Under the pieces are notes generated by a model, which did no database searches, was not told where the DNA came from, and saw only the letters and a list, made by a program, of their open reading frames with translations. The position numbers were made by a program, and so were the translations under genes. This document shows, one piece after another, positions 25,125-33,941 of a stretch of 64,000 nucleotides of DNA. Every line of letters starts with the position of its first letter. Within the stretch, counting starts at the first letter, position 1. Source of the DNA: Morganella sibonii (GTDB lineage: Bacteria; Pseudomonadota; Gammaproteobacteria; Enterobacterales; Enterobacteriaceae); the NCBI RefSeq assembly GCF_040560245.1, contig NZ_JAKMWP010000011.1, one strand, 5' to 3'.

Positions 25125-26330
25125 GGTGATATTCGTTCTTTCCTGATAATAAGGTTGTGTTGACTTATTGCATTGACAGCAATAAACCCGGCGTTAATTA
25201 AATAATGTTGCCAATAAAATTAGTGATATAAATAATCTGCACCCATCATAAAAATGTGGATATATCCGGCCGTATTGCGGAAGTGCCGGTCGAAATAGTG
25301 TCTGCAAAATCATTGTCAGTATGAGTATGACATCAAAATCATCCGGGATGCTGATGCAAGCCGCGGGTGTCAGGAGCTCCTGTATCTGTGTGTATGGCTG
25401 CCATTCAGTTTTGGGTTAAACCAATTTGGTGCGTAATTTATTGGGTTTCTGATCTTAAGGCAAATAAAAATTGCGCCTGAACACGTTTTTTTAGTAAAAA
25501 AAACAGATAAACGTCTTTTCTGGTTTCCGGTAATGATTTTTTAATCATAAAATCTGATAATTCCAATTAATTCGATATTATTAGTGTGTGTAATTGTGTT
25601 TGTGTCAGATAGCTGATGTGACAAATATGCGATTTACAAGATAAAAATTCATTAATAACATAATGATATAAATTTTATTGCGTTGCGTCATGCTTTGGGT
25701 GATAAAGCATTATCAACTAATTGATAGCATGGGGTGGATTATTTCAGGTCCCGGTCCTACGGCATGCAGATCTTTCCGGGAAGGTGTAAAGCGGACAGAA
25801 AACGCACCAAAACAAAATGAGTTTCATTATCAGGTTTTCAGGGGGAGAAGCCATTACTCATCAAAAAAAGATTTCAAAAACAGTATATTTATTGACTAAA
25901 TGGATAAGTAATATCATTATATCGTGATGGGTTTCACATAACTAAAATAAAATGAGTAGCGCTATGGATTCTGAAAGTGATGGGTAACAAACACGGATTA
26001 GTATTTCTTGAGCAAACATTGAAGGGTATATTCAGAACATTACTCGCACTGATTGTAATTGTATTTTTATCCTCGGTTGTTTTATTTTCTGTACTCTGAT
26101 AGATCAGAGTTAGTCGTCTGTTTTGAACTTAAGGTGAGTGTTAAATTCTGATTTTTCCGGCATATTATTGGTATTTTTGTTTTTATATTTTGCTGAGCTG
26201 CTGCTATCCGGAACCAATTGCCGGATAATGGTTAACGACACGGAAAATAAATATTATTAATGTAATGGCTGCCGGCACAGAATAGGAAAATGGTATCCGG
26301 CCGGCAGCCTGTGTTACTTTTAGCTGTTTA
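25125..26330. other. AT-rich 1.2-kb gap between two surface-protein genes
   Basis: Strongly AT-rich with long A and T tracts, unlike the rest of the window. It would hold the promoter of the HAF autotransporter and the 3' region of the YadA-like gene. Near its end, at 26267-26310, an inverted repeat GGCTGCCGG / CCGGCAGCC follows the YadA-like stop on the minus strand. The only coding candidate judged worth listing is the 39-residue ORF at 25980. The composition suggests H-NS-type silencing or horizontal acquisition; this is inference. Confidence 0.6.
25980..26099 (+). CDS. Candidate 39-residue membrane peptide
   Basis: ATG GGT AAC... to TGA. An amphipathic N-terminal half (LEQTLKGIFRTLL) leads into one hydrophobic segment of about 20 residues (ALIVIVFLSSVVLFSVL). 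The ribosome site is weak (GAAAGTG). A very short ORF overlaps its start. A CTCTGAT/ATCAGAG palindrome overlaps its stop. Small size and hydrophobic pattern fit a small membrane protein, but composition alone could produce this by chance in AT-rich DNA. Confidence 0.3.
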   Translation: MGNKHGLVFLEQTLKGIFRTLLALIVIVFLSSVVLFSVL

Positions 26331-27668
26331 TTACCATTCCAGATTCATACCGGCACCGTACATAACATCTCCGCCGTTTGACGCGGAAGTCGCGAGGCTG
26401 GCTTTAACCGCGACATTTTCATTGAAACGGTAGCCGCTGCCGACAGCAACGGCATTTTCAGAGTTATATCCGCCGACAGCCGCGCTGAGGTTAAATTTAC
26501 CGACGTTATACGGCTGGAACAGGTTTGATGTGGCGGCGGACATTGCAAAACCGCGCTGCATTTTGTCATTCAGCTCATCATAGCGCAGCTCCAGTTTATC
26601 AATACGGGCTGAGTTGTGTGTTGCCAGGTTATACGCATTATTCGCGGTATTATTGGCTTTCTGCGCTGTGGTATTGGCGGTATAAGCCGTATTACGGGCA
26701 TCAATCGCATTGGTATTTGCCGTTACCGCCGTTTTTTGTGCTTCAGTGGCTTTACCGTCTGCGGCATCAGCTGCTTTTTTGGCATCCGTTGCTTTCGTAT
26801 CAGCTGCTTTGGCCGTGTTTTCTGCCGCAGTGGCGGTATTATTGACCACGTTCAGTTGGGCAATATTCGCAGCATCGGTATCTTCTGAGCCACCGGCGAC
26901 ATTGGTGATCCGGCGGTAAGTATCTTTTTCACCCCACTGCGGTGCTTCTGCTTTTTTCCCGATGGATAATTCACCGGTGTACTGAGCTGCCGCATCGGTT
27001 TTGTCCAGGAAACGGGCATCACCGCTGGTTTTGCCGGCAACAGAGCCTGAACCCAGGGCGATGGAGTCAATGGCGCCGCCGGTAACTTTTGCATCACGGC
27101 CGATAGCGACGCTGTTGTTGATTTCAACCGTACCACCGAACGGGTTATCAATGGTACCACCCGCACCGGCGCTGGCATTGCCGCCGATACTGATCCCGCC
27201 GTTTTTCTGTTTCGCGGCATCACCGATGGCCACACCGCCCATTCCGTCAGAAACGGCTTTGCTGCCGAGGGCAACAGAGCCTTCACCTTTGGCAACGGCG
27301 CCATTACCGACAGCCATTGACGGAGCACCGGCCTGGCCGTCAGCGGAACCGTCCGCATAGGCACTGTTACCGATGGCAATATCAGAATCAGACTTTGCCA
27401 CCGGCGGTTTTGGCTGGTTTGCCGGTATGCTGCTGTTCGGATTTTCCGGCGGGATTTCATTTTTATCCGCCGTATTACCAATGATAATCGTATTATTTGC
27501 ATCGTCACTGATAAACCCTGAACCTAATTTAACACCGGCAGATTGTTCTATTTTACCGGTAGCAAAATCAGGCATTGAGGTTGTGACATCATCACTTTCA
27601 TCAATACCCGGTGCGGCAACAGAGATAAAAGGAATCAATGCTAAAAAAAGATAAGATTTATTAAACAT
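26331..27668 (-). CDS. YadA-like trimeric autotransporter adhesin
   Basis: 445 residues. Signal peptide (LFLALIPFISVAAPG), then a head with repeated left-handed parallel beta-roll motifs (VALGSKAVSDGMGGVAIG, SVAIGRDAKV, SIALGSGSVAG). A neck motif precedes an Ala-rich coiled-coil stalk of about 90 residues (AADTKATDAKKAADAADG), and the last about 75 residues form the YadA anchor ending YGAGMNLEW. Such proteins trimerise in the outer membrane and bind matrix or host cells. It is short for the family; a passenger of about 370 residues still has head, neck and stalk. Promoter not identified. Confidence 0.92.
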   Translation of the reverse strand: MFNKSYLFLALIPFISVAAPGIDESDDVTTSMPDFATGKIEQSAGVKLGSGFISDDANNTIIIGNTADKNEIPPENPNSSIPANQPKPPVAKSDSDIAIGNSAYADGSADGQAGAPSMAVGNGAVAKGEGSVALGSKAVSDGMGGVAIGDAAKQKNGGISIGGNASAGAGGTIDNPFGGTVEINNSVAIGRDAKVTGGAIDSIALGSGSVAGKTSGDARFLDKTDAAAQYTGELSIGKKAEAPQWGEKDTYRRITNVAGGSEDTDAANIAQLNVVNNTATAAENTAKAADTKATDAKKAADAADGKATEAQKTAVTANTNAIDARNTAYTANTTAQKANNTANNAYNLATHNSARIDKLELRYDELNDKMQRGFAMSAATSNLFQPYNVGKFNLSAAVGGYNSENAVAVGSGYRFNENVAVKASLATSASNGGDVMYGAGMNLEW

Positions 27669-27798
27669 AATTACACCTCGTGGTTGTTATTGGCATTAAT
27701 ATAGTCAAATTGGCGTAATTATCCGGCTGAACTTTGGTCATTTAATGTTCACGGTAAGCAGAGTTGCGGGGAAAAAAGAATGGCGGGACGAGAAAATA

Positions 27799-27826
27799 AA
27801 ACAGTACGGCGAACCGTACTGTTTTG
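27799..27826 (-). terminator. Hairpin terminator after VWA gene
   Basis: Perfect inverted repeat AAAACAGTACGG / CCGTACTGTTTT with loop CGAA, flanked by T-rich DNA on the minus strand 24 bases after the VWA protein stop. Confidence 0.75.
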
Positions 27827-27849
27827 GTGAATAAATAAGAGGTGTTTTG

Positions 27850-28587
27850 TTATTTTTTACTGCGTTCGTTGTTATCTTTTTCGACGTCAGCTTTCCAGTC
27901 GGAGGTGATCGGTTTTGATTGCTGTTTGACTTCAACAGCTTTATTTACTGCTTCATACGCTTTGCCATAACCGGCTTTATCCTGCACATAACCGGTGGCG
28001 TTGTCACTTTTAATTCCGATATTTCCGGCTTCTGCGATCGCATCAATATTGGCACCGAGGAAAATAAAGTCCCACTTATCTTCTTTTTCCGCAGAATTAA
28101 TCATTGCTTTGATCTTATCGCGACTGTATTTACTGCTGCTGTTCTCTTCACCGTCGGTAATAATGACAAATAGCACATTATTGTTTTTGGTGATTTTCCG
28201 GTTTTCGCGGATTTTTTCAATTGTTACGCCGACCGCATCGAGTAATGCAGTATTACCACCGACGGTGTAATCATCCGGGGTCAGGTTTTTGACTTTACTG
28301 ATAGGTTCGCGGTTGTGCAGCGTGCTGTTTTCCTGGTTGAATAAAACCGTTGTGACGTAAATATTTCCCTCTTTTTTACGGTTTTCCGCAAGAACGGAGT
28401 TATAACCGCCGATGGTATCCTGCTCAAAACCGGACATTGAACCGCTTTTATCCAGAACAAAGACCAGATCCAGATCAGCTGCGGCGGTTTTTTCCGGTGC
28501 TGCCGGTTTGGTTTCTGCCGCGGCAAACAGCGAGGCTGAAAACAGCAGCAAAAGTGGTGTAATAAAGGCACGGGTGAATCCGGACAT
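27850..28587 (-). CDS. Exported von Willebrand factor A domain protein
   Basis: 245 residues. Signal peptide (PLLLLFSASLFAAAE), then a single VWA domain with the MIDAS motif DKSGS at residues 46-50, the Thr of GGNTALLDAVG and the Asp of FVIITDGEENSSS. It is predicted to bind a divalent ion and a protein partner in the periplasm or at the surface. AAGGAATAT lies before the ATG. It is downstream of the 348-residue unknown gene on the same strand (104 bp gap). Partner and pathway unknown. Confidence 0.8.
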   Translation of the reverse strand: MSGFTRAFITPLLLLFSASLFAAAETKPAAPEKTAAADLDLVFVLDKSGSMSGFEQDTIGGYNSVLAENRKKEGNIYVTTVLFNQENSTLHNREPISKVKNLTPDDYTVGGNTALLDAVGVTIEKIRENRKITKNNNVLFVIITDGEENSSSKYSRDKIKAMINSAEKEDKWDFIFLGANIDAIAEAGNIGIKSDNATGYVQDKAGYGKAYEAVNKAVEVKQQSKPITSDWKADVEKDNNERSKK

Positions 28588-28691
28588 AGATATTCCTTAT
28601 ATGGCTCCGGGGGCGGAGAGTAATCTGACGGGTAAAACTGTATTCTGCTGTGAACAAAAAATATTCACAGCAGATTTATCCGATTAGCGGG

Positions 28692-29738
28692 TCACTCCGT
28701 TTCTTCTGTCCGCTGCAACACCGCGGCGAGATGCCCGGTGTCCTGATGCCGGTGCAGATAGCGGGAAACGTCCTCTTCCCATGTACTGCCGTCACCCAGT
28801 ATTGCCCGGCTGCGGGTAGAGTGGCGTCCGTAGCGGGTCTGATACAGACTGATTAAAGTCTGGTTTATTCCGCGGATATCCGGGCGCGGGTTTTTATGCA
28901 TCTGATGTTCTAATGCCCGCTGTACTTTTTCAATCTCAGCCGGGTCGGGTTCGTAACGGTATTCATGATACTGACTGAGTACAATAAAGGATGGCGGAAT
29001 ATTTTCATCATACGCTGCCTGTAACCGCAAATGGCCGTCCAGGATGAGATAGGATGCCAGGCCGCTGATATACCAGATCAGTACCGGAGGCAGTTTTCCT
29101 TCACGGGCAACTTTGCGCCAGTATTTCAGGCGGCTGCTTTGCGGTTCAACCGCGTAACGCGGCAGCAGTTGATAACCGCCGAACCACCAGTCCGCAAATA
29201 TCACTCTTTCGGGGGATTGCAGATCCGGCAGGTCTTCACTGTATAACCGCCAGTCCGCATTGCTGATATCTTTGGTTACGGGTGAGCGGAAGCACCATTT
29301 TTCACGCGGTTGCGGGGCATTAACGCTATACGGCGCAGAGGGCGGGGTGATATTTAACGGACGCAGCAGCCACTCTCCGGCGGCGAGCAACGGTGAAGAG
29401 CGTTCCTGTAAATCACGGGCAAAGTAGCGGCACCACTGCGGGGGTTGTTCTTCCGCCGGCAGGGCGCTGATTTTTTGAGTCTGCTGCGCACGGATCGGGG
29501 ATAACAGATTACGCTGATCAGGATGATCCTGATTATAAACCAGCCAGACACCGCAATGGTCGCGCAGAACGGTTGCCCAGAACAGCGGAGTGCCGCGCAG
29601 CTGTAATTGCATCCGGCTGTTATGACCGCTGAGCAGAGCCGGTGCATCCTTATTTGCCGTTTCCGGATTAACCCTGATGAGCAGGCTGTGCCATTGCTGA
29701 TAATCATCAATTTTATCCTGCCACCAGTAGGTTTTCAT
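28692..29738 (-). CDS. Unknown protein with a ParB/sulfiredoxin-like motif
   Basis: 348 residues from the ATG at 29738 (MKTYWWQDK); a GTG at 29774 would add 12 residues. Not recognised. It is Trp-rich and soluble, with no signal peptide. Around residues 240-275 the stretch LPPVLIWYISGLASYLILDG, then HLRLQAAYDENIPPSFIVL, resembles the ParB/Srx nuclease-like core (DGHxRL.AA...G...P). Upstream and downstream thirds have no visible family motif. It precedes the VWA gene in the same direction. Function cannot be assigned. Confidence 0.6.
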   Translation of the reverse strand: MKTYWWQDKIDDYQQWHSLLIRVNPETANKDAPALLSGHNSRMQLQLRGTPLFWATVLRDHCGVWLVYNQDHPDQRNLLSPIRAQQTQKISALPAEEQPPQWCRYFARDLQERSSPLLAAGEWLLRPLNITPPSAPYSVNAPQPREKWCFRSPVTKDISNADWRLYSEDLPDLQSPERVIFADWWFGGYQLLPRYAVEPQSSRLKYWRKVAREGKLPPVLIWYISGLASYLILDGHLRLQAAYDENIPPSFIVLSQYHEYRYEPDPAEIEKVQRALEHQMHKNPRPDIRGINQTLISLYQTRYGRHSTRSRAILGDGSTWEEDVSRYLHRHQDTGHLAAVLQRTEETE

Positions 29739-29820
29739 GGTATGGTTTCGCCTCAGATTTTCCGTCACCGGCACAGGCCGTTGCCGGTTGCACCCTTACA
29801 TTATTTCACAGTGAATGATT

Positions 29821-30636
29821 ATGTCTTACCAATGTCCGCTTTGCCAGCACCCGCTGACACACCGTTCCGGCAGTTACAGTTGCGAAAATCACCATCAGTT
29901 TGATCTTGCGAAAGAGGGATATATCAACCTTCTGCCGGTTCAGTTCAAGCGCTCAAAAGAACCGGGTGACAGTAAAGAGATGATGCAGGCACGCCGGGCA
30001 TTTCTGGATAATCATCATTACCGTCCGCTGCGGGATCAGGTGATCGCTGCATTTGAGCAATATTTACCGGCACAGGCGGCGCAGGTGCTGGATATCGGCT
30101 GCGGTGAGGGTTATTACACCAGTGCGCTGGCGGAACGCCTTACAGCACGGCAGATTACGGTTTACGGGCTGGATGTGGCGAAAGTGGCAGTCCGGTACGG
30201 GGCAAAACGTTATCCGCAGGTCAGCTTTTGTGTGGCATCCAGCCAGCGCTTACCCTTTGAGGATAACAGTCTGGAGGGCGTGCTGCGGATCTACGCGCCG
30301 TGTAATCCTGACGAGTTAACCCGGGTAGTGAAACCGGGCGGTATTGTGATTACGGTAACACCGGGACCGCGTCATCTGTATCAGCTGAAATCGCGTATTT
30401 ATGATGAGGTACATCTGCATCCGCTGAAAGAAGAACATTTTCCGGGATTTGGCCCGGCGGAGGAACAGCAGGTGGCTTATCCGATGGTACTGAACGGTGC
30501 GGATGCACTCGCGCTGCTCTCCATGACGCCGTTTGCCTGGAAAGCGACGGATGCGGTCAGAAATCAGCTGGCAGCCGAAACCGCATTTTCCTGTGAAACC
30601 GATTTTCTGATCCGCGTATACCGCCGGGAAGAATAA
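29821..30636 (+). CDS. rlmA: 23S rRNA (guanine-745-N1)-methyltransferase
   Basis: 271 residues from the ATG at 29821 (MSYQCPLCQHPL), matching E. coli RlmA (269); an ATG two codons upstream is possible. An N-terminal zinc-binding knot (CPLC...SYSCENHHQFD) is followed by KEGYINLLPVQ and a SAM-binding Rossmann domain with VLDIGCGEGYYT near 90 and YAPCNPDEL near 170. It methylates G745 of 23S rRNA. Gene order rlmA-mntP-yobD-man is as in E. coli. Confidence 0.93.
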   Translation: MSYQCPLCQHPLTHRSGSYSCENHHQFDLAKEGYINLLPVQFKRSKEPGDSKEMMQARRAFLDNHHYRPLRDQVIAAFEQYLPAQAAQVLDIGCGEGYYTSALAERLTARQITVYGLDVAKVAVRYGAKRYPQVSFCVASSQRLPFEDNSLEGVLRIYAPCNPDELTRVVKPGGIVITVTPGPRHLYQLKSRIYDEVHLHPLKEEHFPGFGPAEEQQVAYPMVLNGADALALLSMTPFAWKATDAVRNQLAAETAFSCETDFLIRVYRREE

Positions 30637-30654
30637 GTCAGATTCAAAAACAAC

Positions 30655-30674
30655 AAGACCCGCCGGAGCGGGTC
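30655..30674 (-). terminator. mntP terminator
   Basis: Inverted repeat GACCCGC / GCGGGTC. On the minus strand it is followed by TTGTTGTTTTT, 25 bases after the mntP stop. It may also stop rlmA transcripts weakly. Confidence 0.6.
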
Positions 30675-30698
30675 ATGAAAACGTATCACCACTGCGGA

Positions 30699-31268
30699 TT
30701 AACCAATGTGTTCATACAGAATGGTGAAGCCGATAATAATCAGTACAATCCCGCCGATAATTTCAGCCCGTTTGCCCAGCAGCGGGCCGATATAACGCCC
30801 GAGTATCATCCCTGTGGTGGCCATAATCATGGTCATCAGCCCGATAGTCATCGAGGTATGGACAATATTAACTTCCAGGAAGGCAAGACCGACGCCAATT
30901 GCCATGGCATCCAGGCTGGTGGCAACGGCGGTGGTTGCCAGATGTAATGCGCTGTGACGTTGTGGTTTTTCATGACGGGCACAGCAGTCATCACCGGCGG
31001 TGACACTATTGTAAATCATACGTGCACCGAGAATAAACAGCAGCGAGAAGGCTATCCAGTGATCCCATTCCATCACATACTGACTGGCATAAATACCAAT
31101 TGCCCAGCCGATAAGCGGGGTGACAGCTTCAATTATGCCAAAGATAAAACCGGTGCGCAGTGCTTCGCGTAAAGGTGGTTTGTTCAGGGTAGCGCCTTTG
31201 CAGACAGCAACGGCGAAGGCATCCATAGACAGGGCCAGGGCAAGGACGAGGGTGGCGTAAAAACTCAT
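30699..31268 (-). CDS. mntP: Manganese efflux pump MntP
   Basis: 189 residues from the ATG at 31268, which aligns with E. coli MntP; the frame is open through the riboswitch, but that part is not coding. Six transmembrane helices. Two DUF204 repeats each carry the key SMDAFA / SLDAMA Asp motif (LSMDAFAVAVCKGATL, TSLDAMAIGVGLAFL). It exports Mn2+ from the cytoplasm. A Cys pair in the loop (DDCCARHE) is not in E. coli. Expression is controlled by the upstream manganese riboswitch and probably Fur. Confidence 0.93.
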   Translation of the reverse strand: MSFYATLVLALALSMDAFAVAVCKGATLNKPPLREALRTGFIFGIIEAVTPLIGWAIGIYASQYVMEWDHWIAFSLLFILGARMIYNSVTAGDDCCARHEKPQRHSALHLATTAVATSLDAMAIGVGLAFLEVNIVHTSMTIGLMTMIMATTGMILGRYIGPLLGKRAEIIGGIVLIIIGFTILYEHIG

Positions 31269-31282
31269 AAACTCAGTCTCGG

Positions 31283-31460
31283 TCGGGTAGCTTATCCATA
31301 TACACACAATCCAACCCCGACCTCCGGTGAACTGCGTGTCTATGGTCTTGCCAACCGAAACGGCATCCGCACCATGCTGATATAATATCACGCAAGTATG
31401 TTGACACGGATTTTCTGTTATTTCTCTGTGAGGTTAATAACAGAACAGGCTACTCCCCAA
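31283..31460 (-). promoter_or_regulatory. yybP-ykoY manganese riboswitch
   Basis: The minus-strand leader of mntP contains GGGGAGTAGCC (from 31458), paired at the end with GCTACCC (31285-31291), the P1 stem. Inside are the yybP-ykoY signatures GTCAACATACTTGCG and TTGGCAAGACC. Mn2+ binding is known to raise mntP expression in E. coli through this element. Boundaries are by eye. Confidence 0.88.
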
Positions 31461-31533
31461 TGACGTGACCGAAAAGATATCACAGAAAATAAAAAAGGCA
31501 AGAATATATATTTTAATTTAGAAAGATGCTAAT

Positions 31534-31552
31534 GAGAATGATTTTCATTACT
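31534..31552. promoter_or_regulatory. Fur box upstream of mntP
   Basis: GAGAATGATTTTCATTACT matches the 19-bp Fur consensus at 15 of 19 positions (read on the minus strand). It lies upstream of the mntP riboswitch and downstream of the yobD terminator. Confidence 0.65.
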
Positions 31553-31570
31553 GGGTTATTTAATAAGAAA

Positions 31571-31600
31571 ATAAAGACTAATATTATCATTAGTCTTTAT
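31571..31600 (-). terminator. yobD terminator
   Basis: Inverted repeat ATAAAGACTAAT / ATTAGTCTTTAT followed on the minus strand by TTTTCTTATT, 30 bases after the yobD stop. Confidence 0.75.
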
Positions 31601-31629
31601 TTCTGTAGGGGGATAAAAATCAGGGGTTA

Positions 31630-32088
31630 TTATTTATGATTAATCATAAAATTATAAATTTTTTGTAAATCATCAAGATGGGTGACTTTTATGTAAATTT
31701 TTCGATTTTCCAAACCCACAAGAAGAATGCCGTCTTCTGATAAATTCATTGTTTTTATTCTGTCATATTTAATATATGCATTGGCGTAAAAAAAACCATC
31801 CTGCTTAAAATATAACTTTGGTGAACGAATAAAAGCCAGATAAATTGCAATGATAATACACCCGGAAAGTAAATAGGTTGTTAACGGGCTGCCGTGTCCG
31901 GTTATATTATTATAAATAACAATACCGATAAGCAGGATAAAGATCACGGCATCAGCGCGATGGTTACGGCGCAGTTTTATCCGCAGCTGTGTTTTGCCTT
32001 TCAGTGTGTTAACAATAAATTCGTCATAAACGGCAAACAGCAGCATCAGCACAATCACAGCCAGCAGAACAATATCATTTACAGTCAT
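31630..32088 (-). CDS. yobD: DUF986 membrane protein YobD
   Basis: 152 residues, identical in length to E. coli YobD. Three hydrophobic helices (about 5-20, 45-65, 73-90), then a soluble C-terminal domain with the conserved RSPKLYFKQDGFFYANAYIK and MNLSEDGILLVGLE. Function unknown. It sits between manZ and mntP as in E. coli, but the manXYZ terminator upstream suggests separate expression. Confidence 0.93.
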   Translation of the reverse strand: MTVNDIVLLAVIVLMLLFAVYDEFIVNTLKGKTQLRIKLRRNHRADAVIFILLIGIVIYNNITGHGSPLTTYLLSGCIIIAIYLAFIRSPKLYFKQDGFFYANAYIKYDRIKTMNLSEDGILLVGLENRKIYIKVTHLDDLQKIYNFMINHK

Positions 32089-32113
32089 TGTGGTTCTTTC
32101 CCCTGAAGTGAAA

Positions 32114-32140
32114 CAAAAAACGGGAGGCGAGCCTCCCGTT
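32114..32140 (-). terminator. manXYZ terminator
   Basis: Stem AACGGGAGGC / GCCTCCCGTT followed on the minus strand by six T, 70 bases after the manZ stop. Confidence 0.85.
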
Positions 32141-32209
32141 TAAACTAACATATTCATTCTGAAAATACGCGTTCTGAAAATATACGTCCGTTAACGCGTG
32201 TATTGCCGG

Positions 32210-33067
32210 TTACAGTCCCAGGAAACCAAAGACGTAACCCAGAATGCCCAGCACAAAGAAGCCGATAATAATCAGCAGGGCATTCACTTTGTGGCGCAGC
32301 AGCCACATACAACCGAATGTCAGCAGCAGCGGCATCAGGCCCGGCATCAGCTGGTTAAGGATGGTCTGGACAGTGGTGATTTCCATCTCGCCGGTGGTCG
32401 GGTTTTTAATTTCCGACACCACAAGCGGGATATTCACTTTTGTCCATTTATTTACCAGCGCACCCATAACAAACAGGCCGAGGATTGATGCCCCCTCTGT
32501 CAGTTTCTGCAGGAAGCCGCCACCCATATCCTGAACAATATCCAGTCCTTTTTTATAGCCGTAAGCCACACCGTAATAACGGGTTGCCAGGCGGACCAGG
32601 TTAAACAGGAAGAAGAACAGTAACGGCCCGAGCAGGCTGCCGGTCATGGCAATCCCCGCACCGAGGGCAGCAAAGACCGGACGCACGGTACCCCAGAAGA
32701 TCGGGTCACCGACACCGGCCAGCGGCCCCATCAGACCGACTTTGATACCGTTGATGGCACCATCATCGATAGCCGCACCATTCGCGCGCTGTTCTTCCAT
32801 CGCACAGGTCACACCGAGGATAGGGGCAGCCATATACGGATGTGTGTTAAAGAACTCCATATGGCGTTTGATAGCCTGTCTGCGTTCTTCATTATTTTCC
32901 GGATAAAGACGGCGGATCACCGGTACCATCGAGAATGCGTAGCCCATCGCCTGCATACGTTCAAAGTTCCATGAACCCTGAAACAGGTTTGAGCGGATGA
33001 AAACACCCCGGATATCGCTCTTTCTTAATTGTTTTCTGCCGGTTACGTTGCTTGTAGTATCAACCAT
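32210..33067 (-). CDS. manZ: Mannose PTS component IID
   Basis: 285 residues from the ATG at 33067 (MVDTTSN), with AAGGTGAG upstream. Closely follows E. coli ManZ: DIRGVFIRSNLFQGSWNFER, GVTCAMEEQRANGA, VGLMGPLAGVGDP and the last helix IIGFFVLGILGYVFGF. It forms the membrane channel with ManY for uptake of mannose, glucose, glucosamine and related sugars. Third gene of manXYZ. Confidence 0.97.
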   Translation of the reverse strand: MVDTTSNVTGRKQLRKSDIRGVFIRSNLFQGSWNFERMQAMGYAFSMVPVIRRLYPENNEERRQAIKRHMEFFNTHPYMAAPILGVTCAMEEQRANGAAIDDGAINGIKVGLMGPLAGVGDPIFWGTVRPVFAALGAGIAMTGSLLGPLLFFFLFNLVRLATRYYGVAYGYKKGLDIVQDMGGGFLQKLTEGASILGLFVMGALVNKWTKVNIPLVVSEIKNPTTGEMEITTVQTILNQLMPGLMPLLLTFGCMWLLRHKVNALLIIIGFFVLGILGYVFGFLGL

Positions 33068-33080
33068 GTTGCTCACCTTC

Positions 33081-33878
33081 TTAGTCTAACTCGTTATCCA
33101 GGTCGTTTTTGCTGCCGGCAGCGACAACGACTTCCGATTTGTTGTATTTCGGACTGAGCTGGATATACAGCACAGCCATAACCGCACCGATAACACCCAG
33201 CGCAACCAGGTTGAAATCAGTAAATGCCGCGGTAACGAAACCCAGATAGAAGAATGGCATCAGGTAGCCGGCACGCATCATGTTGATAACCATCGCGTAA
33301 CCGACCACAACAATCATGCCGCCTGCGATATTCAGACCGTTGGTGACCCAGTCCGGAATCGAGTCAAGCATTTCACGGACAATATCAGTACCGACAGACA
33401 CGGCCACAATGACAGCCGGGATAGCGATACGCATTGCCTGTAACAGCAGGGCACTGACGTGGATCATCCCCAGAGCGGTGAGATTCCCCTTATCCGCCGC
33501 ACGGTCACCCATGTGCTGGAAGGCAACGGTGATGGTACGGACAATAATGGTCAGTACCTGACCGGCTGCCGCCAGCGGAATCGCCAGCGCGATACCGGCA
33601 CCGATGTTCTGACCCCCGGCGATAACCAGGATAGTGGAAATGATGGACGCCAGCGCCGCATCCGGTGCCACTGCCGCACCGATGTTCATCCAGCCGAGCG
33701 CGATCATTTCCAGCGTACCGCCGATCATGATCCCGGTTTTCATATCACCCAGTACGATCCCCATCAGCGTACAGGCGACCAGAGGGCGGTGGAACTGGAA
33801 TTCATCGAGGATTGACCCCATACCCGCGACACAGGCAACGATGAAGACCAGGACGATTTGTACAACGGAAAGTTCCAT
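33081..33878 (-). CDS. manY: Mannose PTS component IIC
   Basis: 265 residues, the same size as E. coli ManY (266). Polytopic, with SILDEFQFHRPLVACTLMG, IGGTLEMIALGWMNIGAAV and NGLNIAGGMIVVVGYAM. It forms the sugar translocation pathway with ManZ. It lies 13 bp before manZ and 63 bp after manX in one operon. Confidence 0.97.
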   Translation of the reverse strand: MELSVVQIVLVFIVACVAGMGSILDEFQFHRPLVACTLMGIVLGDMKTGIMIGGTLEMIALGWMNIGAAVAPDAALASIISTILVIAGGQNIGAGIALAIPLAAAGQVLTIIVRTITVAFQHMGDRAADKGNLTALGMIHVSALLLQAMRIAIPAVIVAVSVGTDIVREMLDSIPDWVTNGLNIAGGMIVVVGYAMVINMMRAGYLMPFFYLGFVTAAFTDFNLVALGVIGAVMAVLYIQLSPKYNKSEVVVAAGSKNDLDNELD

Positions 33879-33941
33879 TGTGTTTCTCCTTTAACCAGTC
33901 ATTTTGCAAACAACAAATTTTGTATTGAGTAATGGGTCAAA

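Noticed and set aside
25678..25899. 73-codon plus-strand ORF in the AT-rich gap
   Set aside because: No ribosome site, odd composition and no recognisable motif.
31269..31391. N-terminal extension of mntP
   Set aside because: The frame is open only because it reads through the riboswitch; the E. coli-aligned start is 31268.
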